Assembly: GCA_910589415.1 (NCBI GenBank)
Contig: OU342636.1
Location: 1,780,437 to 1,844,436, forward strand
DNA from: Malachius bipustulatus
Taxonomy: Eukaryota; Arthropoda; Insecta; Coleoptera; Melyridae
Length of the DNA stretch: 64,000 bases
Direction: 5' to 3'
Position numbers and translations under genes: made by a program
Notes under the pieces: generated by a model
The model's input: only the letters and a program-made list of their open reading frames with translations
The model's database searches: none
What the model was told of the DNA's origin: nothing
In this document: piece by piece, positions 54,415 to 64,000 of the stretch
How positions within the stretch are numbered: position 1 is the stretch's first letter
Layout of the letters: each line of letters starts with the position of its first letter

Positions 54415-57400
54415 CTAGGTTTTATCCTGTTTACCTTTACAAGCTAACCTGGTTGATCTTCTCAAAATTGAGCCTTTTTGCTCCGTAGTCGAGTCTAGTT
54501 TACCTCCTTCCAGACCTCGTTCCAGACCAACATTCAGGTCACTTATTTTCAACATTTGATCTACATGTCTTTTATGTATTTCCCCCTTCTCAGATTTAAC
54601 TAAAAATGTCACAGGTGTTAACTGTCTTATAATAATACCCAGGGCCCTTTTATTAGTTGCATGTGCACTAAAATCATCAAACATTACTTGATCATTTTCG
54701 TTAAAGATAATATTTCTTGTTGACTGATTCTTCAGTGCATGGTTCAACTGACTGAACTCTACGTCTCGCATTACGTTAGGCCTTAAGAGATCAAATTTGG
54801 TTTTGATTTCTCTACCGTACATCAAATTTGCTGGAGACCTACCTGTCAACGAGTGTGCTACCTTTCTATAATCTAAAAGAAACAAGTCCACCGCATAGTT
54901 CAGTGATTTTCCTGACTTTACTGTTTTCATGACTTTATTTTTAAAAGTACCAACAAAGTTTTCTGCAGCACCATTAGTTGCGGGGTGCTTGGGGGGAGAT
55001 ACCGTATGCTTTATGCCATTATTATCTAAGAATTTCCTAAAAATCTCACTCGTAAACTGCGGTCCTCCGTCTGTCACTACATGATCACATAAGCCAAATC
55101 TGACAAATAAGCTTTTGAAAACTTCTATAACCTTTTCAGACTTGGTATTATTACAAACATTGAATACTTCTGGCCATTTGCTATGAGCATCTATTATTAC
55201 CAGGAACATGTGTCCATAAAATGGACCTAAAAAGTCCGCATGTAATCTAGACCAAGGTCTACTAGGGTAAGGCCACTGAGCATTAGATATTTTCGGGGGA
55301 TTTTTTGCGTTAGAAACACAAATGCTACATCCAGTTACAAAATTTTCGATATCTTGATCTATTCCAGGCCACCAAAAATAAGATCTAGCTAATTGTTTCA
55401 TTTTGACTATACCTAAATGAGATGTATGTAACTCTTTCAATAAGTTTAATCTCATTTCCTCAGGAATTATAACTCTCAATCCCCAAAGTAAACAACCTTT
55501 ATCTACAGAAATTTCATTTCTTTTCGGGAAATATTTTTTCTCAATATCTGATAGCATTTTACTATCATTCGGCCATCCTTTAAGTACATAATTCAAAATA
55601 ATTCTCAATTCCCTATCTTTCGCTGTAGATTTAGCTACATATTTGCAACTAAACATTACTTTATTTTCTTCCAGATAATTGATAGTAGAAAATTCGGATT
55701 CAAATACAGCTGTAGAATCATTAACTGGCAAGCGCGATAACGCATCACAATTACCATTCGCCGCAGATTTCACTACCTCTATCTTATAAGTAAAGCCCGA
55801 TAAAAAATACGCCCATCTATGTAATCTATTTTGTATTGCCAAAGATACCGATTTACTCGCTCCGAAAATAAACTTTAATGGTTCATGATCTGTTTTAAGG
55901 ATTACATTAGCTCCATACACAAACTGATAAAACTTTTTAAAACCGTATACTATTGCCGCTGCCTCCTTATCAATTATTGCTCGGTGCAGTTCGCTATCTG
56001 GTATTATCTTTGAAGCAAAAGCTATAGGCCTTTCTTCTCCGTTCTCGAATCTATGCGACAATATTGCCGAAATACCATAATAGCTTGCATCACAGGCTAG
56101 AACTAACTGCTTTGATGGATCAAATAAAGTAAGAACATTATCGGATACGATTTGATCCCGCAACCAGTTGAAACTTTCCTCACATTCCTCAGACCAGACC
56201 CACTTATCTGACTTCAACAACTGATATAAACATTTTAATTTATTTGCTCGATTTTTTAAAAAAGATTCGTAATAATTAATGAGACCTAAAAAACTCTTTA
56301 GTTGTTTGTTGTTCTCTGGCCGTTTTACCTCCTTGATAGCTTTGATTTTACTTTCAGCTGGTCTAATACCATGTTCATCTAATGAAAACCCCAAAATTTC
56401 AATTTTATTTTTAAACAAATCACATTTATTTTCATTAACCTTTAAGCCTGACTTTTCTAGTCTATTAAAAATTTCAGTTAGGACGGAAAAATGTTCTTCA
56501 TCCGTTTTTCCTGTACAATAAACGTTATCTATATAAACTTCCGTATGTGGAACGCCGTTTAAAATTTGTTTTAAAATTTCTTGACATTCGCCTGGACTAG
56601 AGGCAACTCCTTCCGGTAATTTTTTATATCGATACAGACCAAAATCAGTTATAATAGTCAAAGCATTCCTAGATTCCTCGTCTACTTCAAATTGCATAAA
56701 AGCGTGTGCTAAGTCTATTTGAGACCATTTTTTTCCAATTTGTAATTTACAAAAAATTTCTTCTTTGCTAGGAATGGGCTGTCTCTTGATTACGAGATTC
56801 GGATTAATAGTTAACTTGAAGTTTCCACAAATACGGACCTTGCCATTTGATTTTAAGACAGGTACGATGGGTGTAGCCCATGGGCTAACATTAACTGGTT
56901 CTAAATTACCTAAAGAAATAAGTCTATTTATCTCCTCTTCGACTTTGCTTTTCAAAGAAAAAGGTACTCTATGAGGCTTCAATTGCACCGGTTTAAAATT
57001 CTCTTTAAATACTAACTTTACCTTTCTTCCATTATAAACACCTTGACCACTACCGAATAAATCAGGAAATTTGTCCCTCATTTTCTCAAATACTATTTTG
57101 CTTTCAAAATTATTTTGCTCACAGTAATTCATCTCAATTCGCAATGGCCATAAATTAAGCGATTTCAGCCAGCTACGACCTATTAATGTTGGTCCCTCAC
57201 CTCTGATTACATAACATTTCAAACCTGTTACTATCCTCCCTTTAAAATTCACAGATAAATCTATCAACATACCAATTGGCTTTAACTCATTTTTCCCGTA
57301 AGTGGTTAGAGTTAAATCAGACTCGACCAGGGGCAAAGCATGGAAAATATTATTCTTTACATTGTCTGAACAAACAGTTACATAAGATCCTGTATCGACC

Positions 57401-58932
57401 TGCATAGAAATTTTATTATCATTAACTACTACATCTATCAACATCGGATTAGCATCCCTAGTAATCGAGTTATCACTCTTGAATCTGTTTAGCTTAAAAA
57501 AATCATATTCCTCTGGCAACTCATTTTTTTTATCTCTATCGTCATCGATAATATTGTCATTGACATGTAAATGGTTAATTCTTTTTATATTACTATTGCT
57601 TTTCTTAAAACAATTAATTTCTAGATGACCTTTAACATTACAGTAACTACAAGTCTTAAATCTATGTAAACAGTCCTTCGCAAAATGACTATTGTAGGCA
57701 CCACAACAATAACATTTGAAATTAGAATTGTACGACATACCAGATCCGCTTCGATTGTTCATACCTCCAAACTTGCTAACTGGCTTCGCTGAAGATGACT
57801 GCTTGTGTCTGGAATTTCCAGACCAAAACCTAGGGATGCTAGCACCATTAGCGCTAGCTGAATCACGATGATGTCCTCTGATACATAATTTGCTATTTTG
57901 TCTCCACTTGTGACTCGTTGCATTGTTTTTCCTGCCAACAAAGTTTACCTCATTTTCTGGATCCCTTCTGCGATTACTTGATAATTCTTCAGCTTTGGTC
58001 GCATTCTTCACTGCCAACTCCTGACACTCGGCGATGTCTTGAGCTTCCTTGAAAGTCAATTCTTTCTGGGCAAAAAGTTTCACTCGTGTTTCTCTGTCTC
58101 GAATACCACAGACAAACTGATCTCGAAGATGTGTATTTAAATCAGAAAATCCACAGTTCACTGACATACGTTTTATTCTGGTAACAAAGTCGCCAATAGA
58201 TTCATCTATGTTCTGTCTAACTTGCGAAAATTTGTGCCTTTCAATTAGTTCAGATGGTTTTGGATTGAGATGATTCGAAACTATGTCCACAATTTCTTCA
58301 AAAGTGAAATCTTTTGGTTTTTTTGGAACCACTAGATTTTTTATTAACGTATACGTTTCCGCACTAATTTTAGTTAAAAGTTCGGGTACATGCTTAGATT
58401 TTTCGATATCCTGAGCCACAAAATATAATTCAAGACGTTCAATAAATGTTTCCCAATCATCAACATTAAGATGAAATTCAATTTTGCACCGATCTGCCAT
58501 CGTCTTTTGATTTTTACGAACACCAATAATTGCGGACGAATTTTTATCACCGTCACCGTTTTTCGACTCCTCTGTCGGTGTTTTGTTAGTTTCAGACGCC
58601 TTGCTGATAACAACGGTTGCTTGCTCCTCGACGATCGTTTCTTGTTTTTCACTAATTTCACCGCGCTGCTCGTTCTCGAATTTGTGGGGAACTGCCGGTT
58701 CCGTTTCCACTACTGATGCCCCGCTGGACACCGAATTATTAGATTTGATAATTTCGATTACTGGAATACTCTCAGACTTAATTTCATTTCGCAAAATTTG
58801 CACTAAAATTCTTCTTAATTCGTCTACTGTTTGACTTTCTTTCACTTCTTGACCAAAATTACGAATTTGCGTCACTAGTTCCGACTTTTTCAATTCGTAT
58901 ACCCACGACACCGATACTTTCGCCGGCTCCAT
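54415..58932 (-). CDS. Gypsy gag-pol polyprotein (1,505 aa), RT with YIDN
   Basis: ATG chosen at 58,932 (MEPAKVSVSWVYEL). Capsid-like gag (about 140-315: KIEFHLNVDDWETF, FSQVRQNIDESIGDF); two zinc knuckles (about 406-441: CYCCGAYNSHFAKDC, CSYCNVKGHLEINC); protease VDTGSY (D513); RT, whose active site reads VYIDNVYCTG (D802, N803) instead of the usual xDD and whose upstream block is LPEGVASSPGECQ where LPFG...FQ is usual; RNase H (ACDASYYG, DKEAAAI, KTDHEPL); finger (H..H ... GCSIC); integrase DDE (D1233, D1288, E1324). No stops or frameshifts. Whether this RT works is open; the rest looks intact. Confidence 0.93.
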   Translation of the reverse strand: MEPAKVSVSWVYELKKSELVTQIRNFGQEVKESQTVDELRRILVQILRNEIKSESIPVIEIIKSNNSVSSGASVVETEPAVPHKFENEQRGEISEKQETIVEEQATVVISKASETNKTPTEESKNGDGDKNSSAIIGVRKNQKTMADRCKIEFHLNVDDWETFIERLELYFVAQDIEKSKHVPELLTKISAETYTLIKNLVVPKKPKDFTFEEIVDIVSNHLNPKPSELIERHKFSQVRQNIDESIGDFVTRIKRMSVNCGFSDLNTHLRDQFVCGIRDRETRVKLFAQKELTFKEAQDIAECQELAVKNATKAEELSSNRRRDPENEVNFVGRKNNATSHKWRQNSKLCIRGHHRDSASANGASIPRFWSGNSRHKQSSSAKPVSKFGGMNNRSGSGMSYNSNFKCYCCGAYNSHFAKDCLHRFKTCSYCNVKGHLEINCFKKSNSNIKRINHLHVNDNIIDDDRDKKNELPEEYDFFKLNRFKSDNSITRDANPMLIDVVVNDNKISMQVDTGSYVTVCSDNVKNNIFHALPLVESDLTLTTYGKNELKPIGMLIDLSVNFKGRIVTGLKCYVIRGEGPTLIGRSWLKSLNLWPLRIEMNYCEQNNFESKIVFEKMRDKFPDLFGSGQGVYNGRKVKLVFKENFKPVQLKPHRVPFSLKSKVEEEINRLISLGNLEPVNVSPWATPIVPVLKSNGKVRICGNFKLTINPNLVIKRQPIPSKEEIFCKLQIGKKWSQIDLAHAFMQFEVDEESRNALTIITDFGLYRYKKLPEGVASSPGECQEILKQILNGVPHTEVYIDNVYCTGKTDEEHFSVLTEIFNRLEKSGLKVNENKCDLFKNKIEILGFSLDEHGIRPAESKIKAIKEVKRPENNKQLKSFLGLINYYESFLKNRANKLKCLYQLLKSDKWVWSEECEESFNWLRDQIVSDNVLTLFDPSKQLVLACDASYYGISAILSHRFENGEERPIAFASKIIPDSELHRAIIDKEAAAIVYGFKKFYQFVYGANVILKTDHEPLKFIFGASKSVSLAIQNRLHRWAYFLSGFTYKIEVVKSAANGNCDALSRLPVNDSTAVFESEFSTINYLEENKVMFSCKYVAKSTAKDRELRIILNYVLKGWPNDSKMLSDIEKKYFPKRNEISVDKGCLLWGLRVIIPEEMRLNLLKELHTSHLGIVKMKQLARSYFWWPGIDQDIENFVTGCSICVSNAKNPPKISNAQWPYPSRPWSRLHADFLGPFYGHMFLVIIDAHSKWPEVFNVCNNTKSEKVIEVFKSLFVRFGLCDHVVTDGGPQFTSEIFRKFLDNNGIKHTVSPPKHPATNGAAENFVGTFKNKVMKTVKSGKSLNYAVDLFLLDYRKVAHSLTGRSPANLMYGREIKTKFDLLRPNVMRDVEFSQLNHALKNQSTRNIIFNENDQVMFDDFSAHATNKRALGIIIRQLTPVTFLVKSEKGEIHKRHVDQMLKISDLNVGLERGLEGGKLDSTTEQKGSILRRSTRLACKGKQDKT

Positions 58933-59007
58933 AAACACTTTTCCGTTTTCTTCTAATAGGGATTACCTATTTACTAATCGCCACCATTTAAAATCCTCGT
59001 CGCCAAT
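58933..59007 (-). other. Gypsy leader with primer-binding site
   Basis: Next to the 5' LTR the minus strand reads ATTGGCGACGAGGATTTTAA, whose TGGCGACGAGGA is the primer-binding site of a type common in gypsy elements of this sort. The tRNA was not assigned. Confidence 0.75.
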
Positions 59008-59190
59008 TGTGGTATATTCGGAACTAATAAGAATCGTTTACAACTAAACACTTTATTCACAATTCAAAAATAAAAATTACAGAAACGCAAAACTCTACTG
59101 TACACCGGCCATTTTCCTATTCTCTGTCTTTTTGTCCTGCGCATACCTACACACTAGGTTACCAAACCTCCCAAATATTTATACACAACA
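59008..59190 (-). repeat. Gypsy 5' LTR (183 bp)
   Basis: Identical to 53,922-54,104; followed by CTAAC. Confidence 0.95.
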
Positions 59191-59525
59191 CTAACCATAG
59201 GACTATTTTTGTATACATTAAAAGCAACTAACACCAACAAAGATAAAATTACATAACTAATGAAGTTCAATTTCTAATTCAGGCCGAAATGATAAAAAAA
59301 TTTTTAAAGTTTTTTCTAATCTAAATGATTGACATATAAATAATAAATTTTTTTTAAAAATGAATAAAGATGATTTGATATCTAAAAATTATTTGTTTTT
59401 GACGACTTCATTATTATGTAAGTCCCCTATTGTTAGATAAAATTAATATTATTGTAATAACATTGAAGGAAAAAATAAAAATATCGGAAGAATCAAAACT
59501 ATTTAAACTTTGGAATAAATTGAGA

Positions 59526-60730
59526 CTATTGTAGGTTGTTTTCTTTATCAATTTTTACTAAAAATGTGTAAATGCTACTAAGATTTTCTACATCTTTCAT
59601 GGAGTTCATAGCATTTGAATTTTGTTGGATTCTAATCATTTCTATAAAAGTTCTTTTAAAGGTGTTACTTTCTATATCTAAGATTGATGTACCATCATAA
59701 TTCATTTGGTGATCTTTATTGTTAACATGTTTAGCTAGAGCACAAGTGCCTGTATTACGTTTTGCTTCACTTCTATGGGATGTTATACGAGATTTTAAAT
59801 TCCTTGAAGTTTGTCCTATGTAACAAAGATTGCAGTTAGCACAAGGAATGCAATATACAACATTTGATTGTTGCATTATTGGAGTTTTATCCTTAATTTT
59901 TGAAAAAAGCTGTTTAACGGTCTTCTGAGTTTTAAAGGCAGCTCTATCATTATCTGTTATTTTTAAAAGAGGAGCAAGTTTTGAAAAAAGAGGTTTAATA
60001 TAAGGAAGAGAAAAATATCTTGTAACAACAGGATTTGTTTGTTGATCATTGATGTTATTCTGATTATTAATTGTAGAAGGTGTAGAATAAATTAGTTTAT
60101 TTAACAAATTTTTTGGATAAGAATTTAGTCTTAATATTTCATAAAATTTTTTAAGATTTGTTTGTTTTAATGATTCATGTGTGATTTCTAAGATTTTATT
60201 TTTTATATTGATTATCAAATTTATTTTACATTTATAAGGATGGTAAGAATAGTAATTTATGTATCTTCCTGAATAGGTTGGTTTTGTGTACCATTCAGTT
60301 ATTAAATTGGTGTCTTTTCTGATAATTCTAGTATCTAGAAATGGCACAGATGAATTATTTTCTTCTTCAACAGTGAATTGAATTTTATGATGGTAGCTGT
60401 TAAATATTCTTAAAGTTTCTTGTACTAAATTAATTGGAACTGAACAAATTATGTCATCAACGTATTTTTTGCAAAAAGGAATTTGAAAAGGAAGTTTATC
60501 AATACACCAATCTAGAAGATCATCCATTATATATTGAGAAAGAATTGGTGAGATTATGGCTCCGATTGGTGTACCTGTAATTTGTTTATAATAGGTGTTA
60601 TTATAAGAAAAATACGTCGAATCAAAAATAAATTCAATTATTTTCAAAAAATTTTGTTTCGTAATGTTACAATTTTCTTTTATATTATCCCATCTTTTTT
60701 CAATACTTTTTGTTATTAAATCAAATGGTA
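59526..60730 (-). pseudogene. PLE2 reverse transcriptase (C-terminal part) and GIY-YIG endonuclease
   Basis: Continues the RT from VPFDLITKSIEKRW: GTPIGAIISPILSQY, KKYVDDIICSV (catalytic), QFTVEEENNSSVPFLDT, then the linker and endonuclease VVYCIPCANCNLCYIGQTSR with HRSEAKR and the downstream EM..Q block. The reading frame is open throughout, unlike PLE1. The N-terminal part of the RT is cut off by the element inserted at 60,731; the first residues of the open frame (MNWLKNN) come from that element. The two PLEs are clearly related but differ in sequence. Confidence 0.9.
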
Positions 60731-62546
60731 CACAGAGAAAAATATTATTCTTGAGCCAATTCAATCATTTAATTGGTAAATTTTATTTAGGCCAAGTAAC
60801 ATTCGATTACCATTACCAAAGAACTAATTGCGAAGACAAAATGTTAATTGAATTTTCAAATTTTTACAATTGGGCCAATTAAATGCATTAACTGAGCCTT
60901 TTTTATTTCAGTGAATTAAAAAAGACTTGACAGAATTAAAATTAAAATAAATTCATTTTACTTTTTAAGATATTCGTCACCTCTCACTAAATATTTAATT
61001 GAGTCAATTAAACGCTTTCTTGTACTTACGTTTTTTAATCCCGGCAAGTAAGATTTAATTGACTCAATCCAAAATATATAAAATATCTGCAAACAATATT
61101 TAATTGTAAGAATTACCTTACTTCATGTGCGGAGAACCCTGTATGTGCAATTGCCTCAATTATATTGTTACTTAAACCAATTCAATACTGATTGATTCAA
61201 AAACGTAATTTAATTTTAGTTATTACTAAATTTTTGTTTCGTACAATTAAGTACAAAGTTATTTTCAATTTAAACTTTAATTCATATAACCGTCTCGCTG
61301 ACGAACTCGATTCCGATTGGTCGACGCCGCCACTCCAACTACATAATCGTCGTATTGCGTATTCGTTGCGTCGTTCGTTGTTTGTTGTGTCTGTTGCCTG
61401 CGTATGTGCGTGCTAGTGTACCTAATAAAATTGAAATTGCTTCTGGCAGTAGTTTTAAAATTAATAAAGGAATTATTATATTCGTTTGAATATTAATAAT
61501 AACTTATCAATTATTATTGTTAAGTCTAGTACTGGCTGCTTGTAGTGCAAACAGGTGTTATTTTTGTGTTGGTGTTGTACTGCGCTGGTTCCCTCGACGC
61601 CATATTTGTATGCACGTGTAAGGACTGGTGACTACAATAGTTCCAATGCCAATATATAAAGTAAAATAGTTCAAAGCCTTGTTCAAAGCTATATTCCAGC
61701 AAATTTTTATATGTAATAATAATTATTGTATTAAGTATTATCATGATTATTTCTGTACATCCTTGCACTAGTGGTCAGATTTGGCCTGACCTTGCAATTT
61801 TTATTGACAGTCTGAATTATTTTAGAAGAAGAGTAAGTATATTATTTATTTTGTTTTTGTTTATACTATAGTCTTATACGACATTTTATTTTTATATGTT
61901 CGTGTTTTTTTTAAATTTATAAATAAATATATTTTTTTAAAGGTGTTATTTTTATTACAAGACGCATTTTTGTGATGTTAACATCAGTGATGCCATTTTT
62001 TATATAACAATAAAAAATGTGGAAAAGGTTTTAGCCAGGTACGTATGGAAATATATATTTATTTCCTACAATTAAATACTTTATTGAAAAAATATTACAC
62101 GTATTTGAAAAAAATAAACATATATTTGGTACAAATCAATATTTTATTGTGAGAAATAAAGTAATATTTCTTACAATTAAATAAATAATCGGTATAGGTT
62201 GACATTTAGTTGAAACAATATTATATTTAGTTGTCAGAAATACATGGTATACTTGGGTAAACTAAAAATTTTATTCTTACAGTTAACATTTAGTTGCCTG
62301 AAGTAATGAGTCGAGTTGTAAAAATATATTTTTTAATTCGCTGAATTAACATTTTATATACGCCTAACCTGATAAAATGTTCTGGCAATTAAATTAACAC
62401 TATTGTCGCAGGTAATTCTAAATTGAAATTTCAGTAAATCGACTTAGTTGTGATAGTTAAATATTTCATTGCTCGTTATCAAGTGTAAAATTTCATTGGC
62501 TCAATACCGATTCTTAATTGACTCAATTCGATTGTTCTCTGTGTGA
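60731..62546. mobile_element. 1.8-kb DNA element inside the PLE2 RT
   Basis: Inverted ends CACAGAGAAAAATATTATTC and TCGATTGTTCTCTGTG; TA at 60,729-60,730 and 62,547-62,548 is the apparent target duplication. The PLE2 RT matches on both sides give its limits. The body holds many short motifs of the forms TTAATTG, CAATTAAA and ATTTAGTTG spaced every ~40-60 bp toward both ends, a look of repeated protein-binding sites. No transposase frame; a less AT-rich block (61,300-61,420) reads GTCGACGCCGCCACTCC. Superfamily unknown. Confidence 0.75.
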
Positions 62547-62548
62547 TA

Positions 62549-62636
62549 TGTTAGTGAAAAGTGATACAACGTCCAGGCTAATGATAACATAGTTAAGAGG
62601 AATGGTGATCTGATTAATCCCACTAAGCACAGTAAC
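62549..62636 (-). pseudogene. PLE2 RT, N-terminal-side fragment
   Basis: The minus strand reads INQITIPLNYVIISLDVV then SLFTNI, matching the PLE1 segment TIPDNYVLISLDVV. It joins in order to the fragment starting at 60,730, which shows they were one gene. Confidence 0.85.
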
Positions 62637-62705
62637 TTTCATGCAATGTTACTGCAATGAATTATTGTTATTTGTAATGTTGATTCATACCTTGCAACAA
62701 CATTA
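62637..62705 (-). repeat. Inverted copy of the 49,045-49,110 repeat edge
   Basis: Reverse complement of the segment with TGTAATGTTGTTGCAAGGTA and AATAACAATAATTCATTGCA. It borders PLE2 here and ORF1 of the non-LTR element at 49.1 kb. Confidence 0.8.
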
Positions 62706-62725
62706 CATATGTATGTACATATGTA

Positions 62726-63060
62726 CACTGAGAAAAATTTTTCATTGGCGGAAGTAAATTTGCAATTCCGCCAACTAAATTATTTAATTGATAACGAGCA
62801 ACTAAATATTTAGTTGCGTCAACTAAATTATTTAGTTCCAGAATTTGAGATATCCAACCAAGAATTAGTTGCCATAAGATACTGTATAAAAGTGATTGCA
62901 AATAAAACTTTCTGCTGTGAACTAAATAATAATTCAGTGAACCACACTAAGCTTTCTTATGTCAATTTAATAAAACTGCGCAGAACTATTATCAGGTTCT
63001 CTCAATATTACTTTGAGTTCTCTCAACTAAATGAAACTCTTCTCCGAATCCAATTTTAGT
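62726..63060. mobile_element. Relative of the 60.7-62.5 kb element (fragment)
   Basis: Starts CACTGAGAAAAATTTTTCAT after TA, like CACAGAGAAAAA at 60,731, and is filled with CAACTAAAT / ATTTAGTTG motifs. No matching right end was found, so the limit is approximate. Confidence 0.5.
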
Positions 63061-63139
63061 TTGGATTTTTCCTACCTACCTTATCTAACCTACCTAACCT
63101 AAAAATTTGGTAATATTTTATTGAACTTTTCGTTTTGAA

Positions 63140-63224
63140 ATTTTTTATTTATTGGTTGGGATTTCGGTTCTGGTGAAATAATAATATTATCAAGAATCGA
63201 AATCCCAAGCAATAAATAAAAAAT
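63140..63224. repeat. Short inverted repeat
   Basis: TTTTTTATTTATTGGTTGGG with ATTTCG faces its complement CGAAATCCCAAGCAATAAAT ~35 bp away. Non-coding. Confidence 0.7.
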
Positions 63225-64000
63225 GTCTACCCAATAAAGGTACAAAATGCGCAGTGTCACGGCTCTCCTCATCCCGATCAACAATATAACAATAAAAAGT
63301 ATCTGCACATTTTGCTGTCCATATTCATCATCCCTTTGTCCATAGTAATGTTAAATTTATAAATTACCTTTAATTATTGTTATACAAGGTGATTCAGTAA
63401 TGAGTACCATAAATGATACGGGGTGTACCTACTGTCAAAATAATACGAAAACCAAGAATAACTTTTTTTCCAAAAGTGCTTCCCTAACAAGATACAGGGT
63501 GTGAAAGGGTCGATTTGGAAAACACTTATTTGATCGTATCTTCTAACTGGGTTGAACTATTTAATTCATTTTTGGTAGACATCTACTACATAATAAGGAC
63601 CGTAAACGGACAAAATTTTGTCGCATTTGAACAATCCAGTGGCGTAGAATCGGGGGTCATGTGACACTTTTTCCCCCCAAAAAAAGTTGCTGTTGGGTTT
63701 TTTCCCATTTTCATTTGGTTTTTAGTATTATTGGTTCAAATACCACAAAAAAGGTACACTTGTTTCATTTGCCCAGAAGCGTGCGTTTCCGAGATATTCT
63801 GACTTGCGTGTAACTATGTGAAATATTAAACTGCAAATAAAATTATCAAGGCGCCTTATTTATCAATAATTCACAATTAAAAAACTAACTTGTCAAAAAG
63901 TTAATTATCAAAAAAGCTAAAGACATGGAAAGGTTTTCTAATGGCGAGTACACAGATATGCTCTTTACATTAGGAGAATGTTTTGGAAATTCGAATGCGG
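63225..64000. other. Unassigned to window end
   Basis: AT-rich. Phrases such as AAGGTGATTCAGTAATGAGT (63,388) and ATACAGGGTGTGAAAGGGTC (63,492) look like the edge of another foldback-type repeat whose partner lies beyond the window. No gene seen. Confidence 0.4.

Larger units (their letters stand above)
53922..59190 (-). mobile_element. Complete Ty3/gypsy element with 183-bp LTRs
   Basis: LTRs 53,922-54,104 and 59,008-59,190 (TGTGGTATAT...ATACACAACA) are identical as far as I can read. CTAAC flanks both ends (53,917-53,921 and 59,191-59,195). A single 1,505-codon ORF fills the interior. It is inserted into the 3' UTR of PLE2. A very recent insertion. Confidence 0.97.
53690..62637 (-). mobile_element. 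Penelope-like element PLE2, interrupted twice
   Basis: Minus-strand element whose RT starts at about 62,637, is split by a DNA element (60,731-62,546), continues to the GIY-YIG stop at 59,526, and has a 3' region running through 59,191-59,525 and 53,690-53,921 around a gypsy insertion. The 5' end is truncated against repeat DNA. The 3' region carries a hammerhead-like core at 53,779-53,805. Confidence 0.85.

Overview
The window is AT-rich, repeat-saturated nuclear DNA from an arthropod, most likely an insect and possibly a hemipteran. This rests on the element set (BEL/Pao and Ty3/gypsy LTR elements, Penelope-like elements, CR1/Jockey-type non-LTR elements, mariner- and Harbinger-type MITEs), the many GTAGGTA-type runs, and a 61-nt GT-AG intron. 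No bacterial operon signals, rRNA, tRNA genes or CRISPR arrays were seen. Almost every long reading frame belongs to a transposable element. The only clear host-type gene is a dUTPase, and its 3' part is missing.

Layout. 0.4-15.7 kb is a non-coding mosaic: a 415-bp inverted-repeat element, a 1.29-kb foldback, tandem and dispersed repeat families, an RNase H tail of a non-LTR element (5.1-5.7 kb), two good MITEs (6.1 and 12.3 kb), a 750-bp foldback (9.66-10.41 kb) and three diverged ~650-bp tandem units that end against the dUTPase gene (minus strand, 15.72-16.05 kb). 17.56-30.08 kb is one Penelope-like element (PLE1) with an inverted 5' copy and two pseudo-LTRs. Its ORF is broken by a large insertion that contains an apparently intact BEL/Pao element (19,164-25,805; 478-bp LTRs; ACGTG target duplication). 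30.09-38.18 kb is a minus-strand Ty3/gypsy element with 1,105-bp LTRs, a perfect 18-nt tRNA-Lys-type primer site, and a protease region disrupted by a ~730-bp insertion.

38.2-49 kb holds a palindromic foldback, a gypsy RNase H/integrase relic, a 1.48-kb element with 36-bp terminal inverted repeats, a 2.7-kb hairpin-rich non-coding tract with covarying tandem stems, a 553-bp palindrome, a decayed 1.13-kb terminal-inverted-repeat element and a 24-bp minisatellite. 49.1-52.1 kb is a frameshifted CR1/Jockey-like element. 52.3-53.7 kb carries further palindromes. 53.7-62.6 kb is a second, minus-strand Penelope-like element (PLE2), split by a gypsy element with identical 183-bp LTRs (53,922-59,190; CTAAC target duplication) and by a 1.8-kb DNA element inside its RT. 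The rest is repeat debris.

The nesting gives relative ages: PLE1 is older than the BEL element and PLE2 is older than its gypsy element; the BEL and the 183-bp-LTR gypsy insertions are recent. The least explained item is the covarying structured tract at about 42.86-45.56 kb. All calls come from reading the sequence; no database search or folding program was run.
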